This document shows, in pieces, positions 22,131 through 30,481 of a stretch of DNA of 35,979 nt. Source of the stretch: Eikenella sp. (GTDB lineage Bacteria; Pseudomonadota; Gammaproteobacteria; Burkholderiales; Neisseriaceae). Position 1 is the stretch's first letter. Every line of letters starts with the position of its first letter. The notes below the pieces were generated by a model. The model saw nothing but the letters and a program-made list of their open reading frames with translations, had not been told where the DNA came from and ran no database searches. Location of the stretch: the NCBI GenBank assembly GCA_030528345.1, contig JAUMZB010000020.1:1-35979 (forward strand), given 5' to 3'. The translations under genes were made by a program, and so were the position numbers.

Positions 22131-22439
22131 ATGCCTTTGATCACCACGCGCAGTACCGCTTTTTACCTGCAGCAGGGGGAGACCTTGCTGGAGGCTTTGG
22201 AACGTACCGGCCATGAAGTCGAGTACCAGTGCCGCAGCGGCTATTGCGGCTCGTGCCGGCTCAAGCTGTTGGCCGGCAACGTGGGCTATCGCGAGCTGCC
22301 GCTGGCTTTTTTGGCTCCCGGCGAGATTTTGCCTTGCTGTTGTGTGGTCAAGGAAGATGTGAAGTTGGATTGCGCCATGCGGCAGAGCGAACCGGACTTG
22401 TTTGATCGGGATTTGTTTGCGGAGGACAAAGCGGGCTAG
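22131..22439 (+). CDS. yfaE: YfaE-type 2Fe-2S ferredoxin for NrdB maintenance
   Basis: The 102-residue plant-type ferredoxin has cluster cysteines C34, C39 and C42 (CRSGYCGSC) and a fourth within LPCCC (69-71). In E. coli, YfaE lies next to nrdB and supplies electrons to restore its di-iron tyrosyl cofactor. The same gene order supports that role here. Start 22131 (MPLITTRSTAF) is the first ATG giving a normal ferredoxin N-terminus; no strong Shine-Dalgarno is seen. The 119-bp gap from nrdB holds a DUS hairpin. Cytoplasmic. Confidence 0.92.
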   Translation: MPLITTRSTAFYLQQGETLLEALERTGHEVEYQCRSGYCGSCRLKLLAGNVGYRELPLAFLAPGEILPCCCVVKEDVKLDCAMRQSEPDLFDRDLFAEDKAG

Positions 22440-22513
22440 TTTGGCTGCCTGAGCGGTACGGCTTGGTATGGATTGTCCCGTTGTACATATATGGCCGATT
22501 AAAAACAACACAG

Positions 22514-22560
22514 AGCGGATAATCAGCGCAAGCCGTACCGATTATCCGCTTCTGTTTTTT
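22514..22560. terminator. intrinsic terminator between yfaE and argB
   Basis: AGCGGATAATC (22514-22524) and GATTATCCGCT (22540-22550) form an 11-bp stem with a 15-base loop, followed by TCTGTTTTTT on the plus strand. On the minus strand the stem is followed by CTGTGTTGTTTTT. It therefore serves both convergent genes and is not DUS-based. Confidence 0.88.
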
Positions 22561-22582
22561 GGCCGGTCGCCGGCAAACCGTT

Positions 22583-23560
<978 letters not shown>

Positions 23561-23581
23561 GGATAAAAAGGAAGCAAGGGT

Positions 23582-23995
23582 TTATTTCAGGAAGTTCTGC
23601 ATCAAAAGGCGGGCGATATCGTCCAAACCGAATCCGTCGGCATCGGCGGCGGTGCCGTTCGGGGTGAGGCCGTCGATGATTTGGGGCAGGTATTGCGACA
23701 ACAAATCGCCGGCTTGATGGCGATCCAAACCGACTTGCCGGGCAGCCTGCTCTAAATCAACACCTAAAGCGGATTCAAGCTGCTTGGCGCTGACGGCTTG
23801 GTTGCCGCCTTGGCCGATCCAGCTTTGTAAAATATCGCCCAAGCCGCCCTGTTGCAATTGCTGAAGCAATTTGCCGAGGCCGCCGTTTTGTTCGATCAGC
23901 TGCATGGCCAGCTGCAGGGCTTGGTTTTGGCTGCCGCCGTTGCCGCCGGCAATGGAGGACAGGGCGTTGTTGAGGACGGAGTCTAAAATTCCCAT
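23582..23995 (-). CDS. yidB: YidB family (DUF937) protein
   Basis: The 137-residue protein has the YidB/DUF937 pattern: MGILDSVLNNALSS, repeated leucine/glutamine/glycine segments (NGGLGKLLQQLQQGGLGDILQSWIGQG), then LESALGVDLEQAARQVGLD and LPQIIDGLTPNG. No function is firmly established for the family. There is no signal peptide or membrane helix, so it is probably cytoplasmic. Start 23995 has AAGGA seven bases upstream. Its low-complexity Q/G/L composition could mislead database searches. It stands between wzc and argB with hairpins on both sides, so it is probably its own unit. Confidence 0.88.
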   Translation of the reverse strand: MGILDSVLNNALSSIAGGNGGSQNQALQLAMQLIEQNGGLGKLLQQLQQGGLGDILQSWIGQGGNQAVSAKQLESALGVDLEQAARQVGLDRHQAGDLLSQYLPQIIDGLTPNGTAADADGFGLDDIARLLMQNFLK

Positions 23996-24048
23996 GGCGG
24001 ATTCCTTCGTAAAATAAAGCTGTTGCAGACACAGGCTTGTTGCTTGGC

Positions 24049-24078
24049 AGGCTACCTGAAAAGCTTTCGGGCAGCCTG
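24049..24078 (-). terminator. DUS-derived hairpin after wzc
   Basis: CAGGCTACCTGAAAG (24049-24063) and CTTTCGGGCAGCCTG (24064-24078) pair with one wobble and one mismatch and no spacer. The first arm has an exact DUS (24050-24061). It is the likely end of the wza-wzb-wzc transcript, seven bases past the wzc stop. Confidence 0.6.
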
Positions 24079-24085
24079 AAGCAAA

Positions 24086-26260
24086 TCAATTGCCGCCGTA
24101 TTTATTGCTGTAGGTGCTATAGGTGCCGTAGCGGCCGTAGGTTTCGGCGGTGCGCCGTACACCGTTGAGGACGGCGCCGCTGATGCTGACATTGTTGTGT
24201 CGGAAGCGGATGATGCTTTCCTGCAATTCGTCCAGCGAGGTTTCGCCAAAACGGGCCACCAGCAGGGTGGTGCCGCTGTGCTGAGCGAGAACGGCGGCGT
24301 CGGTAACGGCCAAAATGGGCGGGGTATCCAGCAAAACATAGTCGTAATGCCGGCCGGCCCAGCTCATAAATTCGGCCAGTTTGGAACGGTGCAGCAGTTC
24401 GGAGGGGTTGTCGGGGATGCTGCCGCGGCTGATGAAATGGATGCGCCCGTCTTTTACCGGCTGCACGGCATCGGAGAAAGTGAGTTGTCCGGCCAGAATT
24501 TCGGACAGACCGTGTTCGGCGCGGCCGCCCATCATCTCGTGCAGATAGCCTTTGCGCATGTCGGCGTCCACCACCAATACCCGTTTTTCGGCCTGCGTCA
24601 TCACCGCGGCCAGATTGGAGGAAACAAAGGACTTGCCGACGCCGGGCGCCGGGCCGGAAACGGTGAGGATGTTGTTGGCCGAATCCATGATGCTGAAAAA
24701 CAGGGTGGTGCGCAGGGCGCGCAGCGCCTCGACGGCGACATCGCTCGGGTCTTCAAAGGCCAGCAGGGTGTCGGAACGGACATCTTTGTTGCGTTTGAGC
24801 GCCTGCAGGATTTTGTCGCGCTTGCGCTGGATTTCGGAAAAGGGGATGGAGGCGTAAACATTCAGCCCCAGCAGCTGGATTTCATCCTGCGATTTGATAC
24901 CGCGGTGCAGGGCGGAACGCATCAGATAAAAGCCTGAAGCCAACAGCCCGCCGAGCATCAAGCCGAGCAGGACGATGACGGGGCGTTTGGGTTTCACCGG
25001 CAGCTCGGCCGTCATGGCGGTATCGACAATGCGCACGCTGCCGGCGGAGCTGGCTTTCAGAATATCCAACTCCTGCTGTTTGTTGAGCAGCTGCACATAA
25101 ATGGCGCGGTTGATTTCGACATCGCGCGAGAGGCGGATGATTTCCTGCTGGATTTCCGGCAGGCGGCTGATTTGGGCATTGATGGCGGCCTTGGCGTTTT
25201 CCAGCACTTTCAGTTTGTCGGCCACCGCACGCATGGCGGGGTGTTCGGCGGTATACAGCTCGGCCAGCCCGGCTTGTTCGGTGCGCAAATCGGTCATCTG
25301 CATTTCGATTTTGCTCAGGCTCTCCAAAGTACCCTTGGCCTCTTGCGGGATATCCAGCGAGCCGTGACGGATGCGGTAGGCATTCAGTTTGTCTTCCGCC
25401 TGCTCCAGCTCACGTTTCAGACCCGGTAATTCTTGCTGGATGAATTGCAGGCCGTTGGCGGCAATCTGGGTTTCCTGCTCTTTGTTTTGCAGGGCGTAAT
25501 GCTCCAGTACGGCATTCAACACCTGCTGGGCGCGTTGGGGATCGGTATCTTGGTAAGACAAACCGATGATCGGGCTGTTTTTGCCCTTGGCGGAGGCGGA
25601 CAAATTGTCCTTCAACTGTTCGACCGAGGCCAAAAAGGAACGGCGGCGCAGGGTAAACTCCTGTCCGGGTTGGGCCAGCGCCTGCTGTACGGTTAGCCGG
25701 TTGCTGCCGAATTGCAGCGGCTTGCCGATCTGGCCTTGATGGGTCTGGCCGTCCGGGTCTTTCAGGGTGAAATGGACTTTGTCTTCGAGCCGCAAGACAA
25801 ACGCTTCGTTCAACCACTCGGTTTTCACCAAAAACGATTCAATCTTTAAAACGGGCGGCTCTTCGCCGGCGAGGTTGGCGGCCAGATGGCCGATTAGCGG
25901 GGTGTAACGCGGCCGGATGTCGTATTCGAGGTTTAAGGCACGCACGGTGCGGCCGAGCACCAAACGCGATTTGATCAGCTCGATTTCTCCGTCCGTTTGG
26001 GTTACGGAACCGTTGCCGAGCAAATTTTCCAGATCACCCAATACGCCGGCTTGCCGGCTTTCAATTTCCAGCAGGGCGTCGGCCTGATAGACGGGGGCGC
26101 TGCCGAAGGCATAAGCCCCGGCCAAAAGCGCGCCCAAAACGGCGGCGCTGATGATTTTGTATTTGTGGAACCAGAGGGTACCCAGCAGTTTGTGCAGATC
26201 GATTTCTTCGTTATCGGCTGTGTTGTTGTTTGGCAGAGAAGGATTGCTCATGTCGGGCAT
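24086..26260 (-). CDS. wzc: Wzc-type polysaccharide co-polymerase and BY-kinase
   Basis: Inner-membrane tyrosine autokinase that controls chain length and export of capsule or exopolysaccharide with Wza. The 724-residue protein has a cytoplasmic N-terminus, a first membrane helix at about 36-54, a large periplasmic Wzz-type domain with coiled-coil helices (about 260-400), and a second helix at about 427-448. The kinase domain follows: dimer helix EALRALRTTL (511-520), Walker A GPAPGVGKS (536-544), Walker A' VLVVDADMRK (561-570), Walker B YVLLDTPP (641-648). The C-terminal tyrosine cluster is Y708, Y711, Y714, Y717 and Y721. ATGs at 26260 and 26251 are both possible starts. It follows wzb by 18 bp. 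Confidence 0.95.
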   Translation of the reverse strand: MPDMSNPSLPNNNTADNEEIDLHKLLGTLWFHKYKIISAAVLGALLAGAYAFGSAPVYQADALLEIESRQAGVLGDLENLLGNGSVTQTDGEIELIKSRLVLGRTVRALNLEYDIRPRYTPLIGHLAANLAGEEPPVLKIESFLVKTEWLNEAFVLRLEDKVHFTLKDPDGQTHQGQIGKPLQFGSNRLTVQQALAQPGQEFTLRRRSFLASVEQLKDNLSASAKGKNSPIIGLSYQDTDPQRAQQVLNAVLEHYALQNKEQETQIAANGLQFIQQELPGLKRELEQAEDKLNAYRIRHGSLDIPQEAKGTLESLSKIEMQMTDLRTEQAGLAELYTAEHPAMRAVADKLKVLENAKAAINAQISRLPEIQQEIIRLSRDVEINRAIYVQLLNKQQELDILKASSAGSVRIVDTAMTAELPVKPKRPVIVLLGLMLGGLLASGFYLMRSALHRGIKSQDEIQLLGLNVYASIPFSEIQRKRDKILQALKRNKDVRSDTLLAFEDPSDVAVEALRALRTTLFFSIMDSANNILTVSGPAPGVGKSFVSSNLAAVMTQAEKRVLVVDADMRKGYLHEMMGGRAEHGLSEILAGQLTFSDAVQPVKDGRIHFISRGSIPDNPSELLHRSKLAEFMSWAGRHYDYVLLDTPPILAVTDAAVLAQHSGTTLLVARFGETSLDELQESIIRFRHNNVSISGAVLNGVRRTAETYGRYGTYSTYSNKYGGN

Positions 26261-26278
26261 CTCAAGTAGCGGTTTGGA

Positions 26279-26725
26279 TTATCGGGTACGGTTCAGCTTG
26301 TCGGCCCACAGGCGGGCGGCTTCGTCGATTTGTCGGTAAGTCAGGCGGAACATATCGTCGCTTTGGCGGTAGGGGTCGGCAATTTCCTGTTTGGCCAACC
26401 ATTGGCCGAACAGCATCACTTTGCCGCGTGCCGAAGGGGAGATGTTGCCGACGGCGCCGATATGCGCCTGCTCCATTACCAAAATCAGATCGTTGGCGTC
26501 GCATAATTCGGCCGTCAGCTGGCGTGCGCGATGACCGGCCAGAGAAACGCCGTGTCCGGCGGCCACGGCTGCGGCTTGGGCATCGGCGGCCGAACCGACC
26601 AGGGCGCCGACACCGGCTGAAGAAACGCGTTGGCCGTGTTTCAGGTAGCCCTGCAGCAGCCGCTCGCCGGTGGGGGAGCGGCAGATATTGCCCACGCACA
26701 CCACCAAGATGTTTTGAAAGTTCAT
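26279..26725 (-). CDS. wzb: low-molecular-weight protein tyrosine phosphatase Wzb
   Basis: Dephosphorylates the tyrosine cluster of Wzc, resetting the export cycle. The 148-residue protein begins MNFQNILVVCVGNICRSPTGE, with the C-X5-R phosphate loop at C10-R16. The general acid aspartate is in DPYRQSD near residue 117. It lies between wza and wzc with gaps of 10 and 18 bp, the standard operon order. GYLKHGQ near residue 27 is encoded by a DUS variant within the gene, which departs from the usual family sequence at a surface helix. Cytoplasmic. Confidence 0.95.
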   Translation of the reverse strand: MNFQNILVVCVGNICRSPTGERLLQGYLKHGQRVSSAGVGALVGSAADAQAAAVAAGHGVSLAGHRARQLTAELCDANDLILVMEQAHIGAVGNISPSARGKVMLFGQWLAKQEIADPYRQSDDMFRLTYRQIDEAARLWADKLNRTR

Positions 26726-26735
26726 AGGTGCGGAT

Positions 26736-27839
26736 TTAGAAAGCTTTGCCGATGCCGACCAGATTGGCGATGGAGGGCACGACTTGGGTCATCACGCGGT
26801 TCCAGCGGGTAATCGGGGCGGTGGTCACATACACCACGTCATCGGGCTGCAGTTTGAATTGGGTGCCCAAAGCATAGGCGGAGGCGTCGGCCAAATCGAG
26901 CTGGTACACCGCAATCGGTTTGAGGCCGTTTTCGGTTTGGACGGCTTGGTTGCGGATCACGAACACGCCGGTGGCGCGGGCACTTTGCTGGTTCAATCCT
27001 TCCGCCATGCCCAAGGCTTCGGTCAGATTGAGGCCGTTGCTGCCCATGTTTAAGGTCTGCTGTTTGCCGACTTCGCCCATCACGTGCACTTTGGCATCGC
27101 TCACCGGCGGCACATACACAATGTCGCCGTCGGCCAGCAGGCGGTTTTGGGCCAGGTTGCCGTGGCGCACGATGTCGGTGAGGGAGAGGGTGTGGTCGAC
27201 GCCCTGATGCGTCCACTTGATGGCCGAGGTATTGGCCTGTTCGCTGAAGCCGCCGGCCAGATTGACCGCATCCAAGAGCGTCATCGGCACATTGGTAATC
27301 GGCAGTTGGCCGGGTTTGTTGACGGCGCCGGCTACCGAAATTTTCTGCGAGCGGAATTGGGCGATGTTGACATCCACTTGCGGATTGCGGATATAGCGGC
27401 GCAGGCGTTGCGTGAGCAGGGATTGGACTTGGGCCAGCGTTTTGCCGCGCACATGGATTTTACCGGCCAGGGGGTAAAAAATATGCCCCTGTTCGTCTAC
27501 CCAAGTGCCGCCGCCCGCCGCCTGCTCGGAGCGGTTGCCGCCGGATTGCGGATAATCCCAAACCGTGATGTTCAATACGTCGCCGCTGCCGATGCGGTAG
27601 CGGTAGTCGGCGCTTTGCCGCTCCAAAGCGGGATTGCGGCTGCCGTATGCCTTGGGTGCGCGCAGGTTGTTGACCAGAGACAGGGTAATCGGATAAACGG
27701 CCACCAAATTATCAAGCGGAACGTGGCTGTCGTCTTGCAAGACAACGGTTTTGTTGCCGATGCTCAGGTTGCTGCCGGTGCAGGCGCTTAAGGAAAGTGC
27801 GGCGGCCAAGCCCAAGCAAACGGCTTTTGTCGATTTCAT
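26736..27839 (-). CDS. wza: polysaccharide export lipoprotein Wza
   Basis: Outer-membrane lipoprotein forming the octameric channel for capsule or exopolysaccharide. The 367-residue protein has a lipoprotein signal (MKSTKAVCLG...LSLSAC) with lipidated C20 followed by threonine, compatible with outer-membrane sorting. The poly-export domain (YRIGSGDVLNITVWDYPQ) and SLBB-type repeats (SVAGAVNKPGQLPITN, then VHVMGEVGKQQTLNM) follow. The C-terminal NRVMTQVVPSIANL is the likely membrane-spanning amphipathic helix. Start 27839 is fixed by the lipoprotein signal; the ribosome site is weak. A promoter at 27919-27947 begins the wza-wzb-wzc operon. No wzx, wzy or glycosyltransferase gene lies beside it. 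Confidence 0.95.
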   Translation of the reverse strand: MKSTKAVCLGLAAALSLSACTGSNLSIGNKTVVLQDDSHVPLDNLVAVYPITLSLVNNLRAPKAYGSRNPALERQSADYRYRIGSGDVLNITVWDYPQSGGNRSEQAAGGGTWVDEQGHIFYPLAGKIHVRGKTLAQVQSLLTQRLRRYIRNPQVDVNIAQFRSQKISVAGAVNKPGQLPITNVPMTLLDAVNLAGGFSEQANTSAIKWTHQGVDHTLSLTDIVRHGNLAQNRLLADGDIVYVPPVSDAKVHVMGEVGKQQTLNMGSNGLNLTEALGMAEGLNQQSARATGVFVIRNQAVQTENGLKPIAVYQLDLADASAYALGTQFKLQPDDVVYVTTAPITRWNRVMTQVVPSIANLVGIGKAF

Positions 27840-27918
27840 ATACCCGGTAAACCTGTTTTCAGTAGTGTGATTTTGCAGCTTCGGGCGGGCCGTCTGCCTG
27901 CCCGAAAATGAAGTCGGA

Positions 27919-27947
27919 AGTATAGCAATGTCAGGCAGGCTAAGCAA
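27919..27947 (-). promoter_or_regulatory. predicted promoter of wza-wzb-wzc
   Basis: On the minus strand: TTGCTT (-35, 27942-27947), a 17-bp spacer, then TATACT (-10, 27919-27924) with an extended TGC before it. The -35 overlaps the stop codon of the MFS gene. The leader to the wza ATG is about 70 bases. Confidence 0.6.
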
Positions 27948-29238
27948 TCCAGCGTTTTAAGCCTTCCCGGATTTCGGGAGCGATCCACAACAGGTAGCCC
28001 AACATCAGTACATTGCCGACGGCCACCACCAGATAGAGCAGGGTGATGCTGTCGAACAGCCACAGCAACAGCGCGCTCAACAGGGCCGCCGCCACCATAA
28101 ACAGGCCGTTGACGATGTTGTTGGCGGCCACGGCGTGGGCGCGGAAAGTATCGCTGCTGGCGGTTTGCAGCCAGGTGTAGAGTGGCACGGAGAAGAAACC
28201 GCCGAAAAAGCCGAGCATACCGATGCACAGCATCACCGGATAAGCGTTGCCGCGGGCCAGAAAAGCGGCAAGACCGGCCAATTCCCGATAATGCTGGCCG
28301 CGGGTGAGCGACACCAGCAGCAGGCCGAAAATGCTCATCCCCACGGTGCCCAGCGCCACCCAGCCCAAATTCAGGCGGCTGTGGCTCAGTTTGGCGCACA
28401 ATACCGAACCGCTGCCGATGCCGATGGAAAACAGCGCCAGCATCAGATTGAACACCGCCTCGTTGCCGCCCAAGTGCAGGCGGGTAAAGGTGGGCAGTTG
28501 GGTGGTGTAGACCGCGCCGACAAACCAAAACCAAGAAATACCGATGATGGCGGCGTAGAGTGCGCGGTCGGCAAAGGCTTGGCGCAGGATGTCTTTCGAA
28601 TTGCGCACAATGTGGAGGCTGACGGCCGCCTGCGGTGTCTTGGCCGCCACGCGCGGCATAAACAGGCTGGTGCACAAGCCCAAAGCGGCGAGGGTCAGCA
28701 CCACGGCCGACACCATTGTGCCGCCGGTGCCGGCCAAAAGCGTGCCGATGATTTGACCGAACAAAATGGCGAGGAAGGTGCCGCCTTCAATCAGGCTGTT
28801 GCCCGAAAGCAGTTCTTTTTCATTGAGGTAATCCGGCAGCACGGCGTATTTAAGCGGGCCGAACAGGGTGGATTGCAAGCCCATCAGAAACAGGCAGCCC
28901 ATCAGCAGCCAAACCGATTGCGCCAGAAAACCGACGGTAGCCAGCATCATCACCGCCACTTCCATCAGCTTGATCACTGCCGCCATGCGGCCGCGGTCGA
29001 ATTTGTTGCACAGCTGTCCGGATAAGGCGGAAAACAAAAAAAACGGCAAGATAAACAATAATGCACCCAAATTGAGCATCTGCTCCGCCGGCAGCCAGCT
29101 GCTCTGCCCCAAGCCGTGGTAGCTGATCATCACAAACAGGGCGGTTTTGAACAGATTGTCGTTCAGGGCGCCGAGAAACTGGGTGCCGAACAGGGGCGCG
29201 AAGCGGCGGCTTTTGGCAAAGGCAAATCCGCTGCTCAT
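27940..29238 (-). CDS. MFS transporter, LplT-like (lysophospholipid transporter family)
   Basis: The 432-residue protein has about twelve hydrophobic helices and the LplT-type N-terminus (FAPLFGTQFLGALNDNLFKTAL). FDRGRM lies between helices 2 and 3, and GPLKYAVLPDYLNEKELLSGNSLIEGGTFLAIL marks this MFS branch. Family members flip lysophospholipids across the inner membrane for re-acylation. The acyltransferase domain or gene that often accompanies LplT is absent here, so substrate is uncertain. Its ATG overlaps the ccoS stop by four bases (ATGA), which indicates translational coupling. GYLLWIAPE near the end lies by a worn DUS. Confidence 0.88.
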   Translation of the reverse strand: MSSGFAFAKSRRFAPLFGTQFLGALNDNLFKTALFVMISYHGLGQSSWLPAEQMLNLGALLFILPFFLFSALSGQLCNKFDRGRMAAVIKLMEVAVMMLATVGFLAQSVWLLMGCLFLMGLQSTLFGPLKYAVLPDYLNEKELLSGNSLIEGGTFLAILFGQIIGTLLAGTGGTMVSAVVLTLAALGLCTSLFMPRVAAKTPQAAVSLHIVRNSKDILRQAFADRALYAAIIGISWFWFVGAVYTTQLPTFTRLHLGGNEAVFNLMLALFSIGIGSGSVLCAKLSHSRLNLGWVALGTVGMSIFGLLLVSLTRGQHYRELAGLAAFLARGNAYPVMLCIGMLGFFGGFFSVPLYTWLQTASSDTFRAHAVAANNIVNGLFMVAAALLSALLLWLFDSITLLYLVVAVGNVLMLGYLLWIAPEIREGLKRWIA

Positions 29239-29417
29239 GGTTCGTCCTTTCTGTGACCGTTTTCTTCTTCGTGTACCGAATCGTCATCCATCAGAATGCG
29301 GTGGGCGGGGCCTTCCAAATCGTCAAACTGGCCGTGTTTGCCCGACCACCAGAAGAAATAGCCGATCACAAAAGCCAGCACGATGCTGATGGGGATCAAA
29401 ATAAATACGCTGCCCAT
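29235..29417 (-). CDS. ccoS: cbb3-type cytochrome oxidase assembly protein CcoS
   Basis: A 60-residue protein with one N-terminal membrane helix (FILIPISIVLAFVIGYFFWW, about residues 5-24). The short polar tail includes KHGQFDDLEGPAHRIL, the diagnostic CcoS segment. The family is needed for heme and copper insertion into cbb3 cytochrome oxidase. The other assembly genes (ccoG, ccoH, ccoI) and the oxidase itself are not in the window. It starts three bases after the stop of the upstream 105-residue gene and overlaps the following MFS gene by four bases, so the three form one tight operon. Confidence 0.93.
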   Translation of the reverse strand: MGSVFILIPISIVLAFVIGYFFWWSGKHGQFDDLEGPAHRILMDDDSVHEEENGHRKDEP

Positions 29418-29420
29418 GGT

Positions 29421-29738
29421 TTAGAGGTTTCCGTTTAAGTCCGACAATACAAACCATTGTCCGCCCCAGCGCAGGTATTGTTGGCGCAGGTCGGCAATGG
29501 GGTGGCCGGTTGGATCATAAATGGTGAGGGTGTCGCCTTCGACACGCCAAAGCAGAGCCTGTTCGGCCCATGCCTGCAACCGGTTTCCGGCCGGCAGTCC
29601 GGCCGGGGAGGCGTCCGCCGCCTGCAGGCGCAGCATGCAGACGCCGCTTTGCGGCGGCTCTCCGTATTCCTCGTCCGGCAGGAACACGATAAAGCCCAAA
29701 TGGATGCCTTCGGGGGTGCTGAGGGTAAATTGCTGCAT
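29421..29738 (-). CDS. hypothetical 105-residue protein upstream of ccoS
   Basis: I do not recognise this protein. It begins MQQFTLSTPEGIHLGFIVFLPDEEYGEPP and contains ALLWRVEGDTLTIYDPTGHPIADLRQQYLRW. It looks like a compact beta-rich cytoplasmic domain with no signal peptide or membrane helix. It has a single cysteine (GVCMLRL). The stop lies three bases before the ccoS ATG, so a link to cytochrome oxidase assembly or respiration is possible from position only. A DUS ends three bases upstream of its ATG; its AGG is the nearest thing to a Shine-Dalgarno. Confidence 0.75.
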   Translation of the reverse strand: MQQFTLSTPEGIHLGFIVFLPDEEYGEPPQSGVCMLRLQAADASPAGLPAGNRLQAWAEQALLWRVEGDTLTIYDPTGHPIADLRQQYLRWGGQWFVLSDLNGNL

Positions 29739-29740
29739 GT

Positions 29741-29752
29741 TTCAGGTAGCCT
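29741..29752 (-). repeat. Eikenella-type DUS abutting a start codon
   Basis: Exact TTCAGGTAGCCT immediately upstream of the ATG at 29738, so it lies in the untranslated leader of the 105-residue gene. Confidence 0.85.
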
Positions 29753-29856
29753 CAAATAAATGCCGATTCACCGCTGCGGGCAGCTGGGCGGCTGCCTGAA
29801 AACAGCCCGCCGCACGGTTCGGGCAATGTTTCAACAGGGCCGCCCGCCGGAGCCGT

Positions 29857-30390
29857 TTAGCCGTGGAGCAACCAATACTGCAGGCCGACCACGGTTTTGG
29901 CGTCTTGGATTTCGTTGTTCCGCATCGCCGCTTGAACGGCCGCGCGCGACAACAGCACGGTTTCGACAAATTCGTCCTCATCGGGCGTGCGGGTGCTGGT
30001 GGCGCTGACGCCTTCGGCCAGATAGAGATACATTTTTTCGTCGCAAAAGCCGGGGGCGGTGTAGAAAGTGTGCAGCAGGCGCATGCGCTCGGCGCGGTAG
30101 GGGGTTTCTTCTTCCAGCTCGCGGGCGGCGCACAGGGCGGGGTCTTCGCCGTGGTCGAGCTTACCCGCCGGCAGTTCGAGCAGGGCTTGGGCGGTGGCGT
30201 AACGCCACTGGCGCACCAGCACCACTTCGTCTTGCGCTGTCACCGCGAGCACGCAGGCGGCGCCGGGGTGGCGGATGACGACGCGGTAGCTTTCGTGGCC
30301 GTTGGGTAGGCGCACGGTGTCGCGGGCGATGGTGACGAATTTGCCGTCGAAAATCGGCTCGGAGGCAATTTGGGTTTCGGTTAAATCCAT
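29857..30390 (-). CDS. nudF: Nudix hydrolase, ADP-ribose pyrophosphatase type
   Basis: Probably splits ADP-ribose or related nucleotide sugars to AMP and a sugar phosphate. The 177-residue protein has the NudF-like frame: FVTIARDTVRLPNGHESYRVVIRHPGA, a long Nudix box GKLDHGEDPALCAARELEEETPY, and the downstream TFYTAPGFCDEKMYLYLA typical of ADP-ribose hydrolases. The metal-binding REL-EE part is intact, but the usual glycine near the end of the box is proline. Start 30390 (MDLTETQIAS) gives the normal N-terminus; the frame further upstream only translates a DUS hairpin. Gene symbol is by family likeness. Confidence 0.88.
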   Translation of the reverse strand: MDLTETQIASEPIFDGKFVTIARDTVRLPNGHESYRVVIRHPGAACVLAVTAQDEVVLVRQWRYATAQALLELPAGKLDHGEDPALCAARELEEETPYRAERMRLLHTFYTAPGFCDEKMYLYLAEGVSATSTRTPDEDEFVETVLLSRAAVQAAMRNNEIQDAKTVVGLQYWLLHG

Positions 30391-30429
30391 AAAATCTTTC
30401 CATACGGCGGGCAGTAAGCAGTTGGTGCT

Positions 30430-30469
30430 TTTCAGGTAGCCTGGAGGCAAGGCCGCAGGCTACCTGAAA
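30430..30469 (-). terminator. DUS-pair hairpin after the LprI-like lipoprotein gene
   Basis: TTTCAGGTAGCCTG (30430-30443) and CAGGCTACCTGAAA (30456-30469) form a perfect 14-bp stem with a 12-base loop. Both arms hold exact DUS copies. It begins 12 bases past the stop of the lipoprotein gene. Confidence 0.75.
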
Positions 30470-30481
30470 GCCGAAGGTGCT

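Noticed and set aside
22511..22524. lac-operator-like word AGAGCGGATAATC
   Set aside because: It is one arm of a terminator hairpin between convergent genes, with no LacI-type regulator or operator context.
23582..23995. Repetitive Q/G/L protein considered as a collagen-like or prion-like novelty
   Set aside because: The pattern fits the known YidB/DUF937 family.
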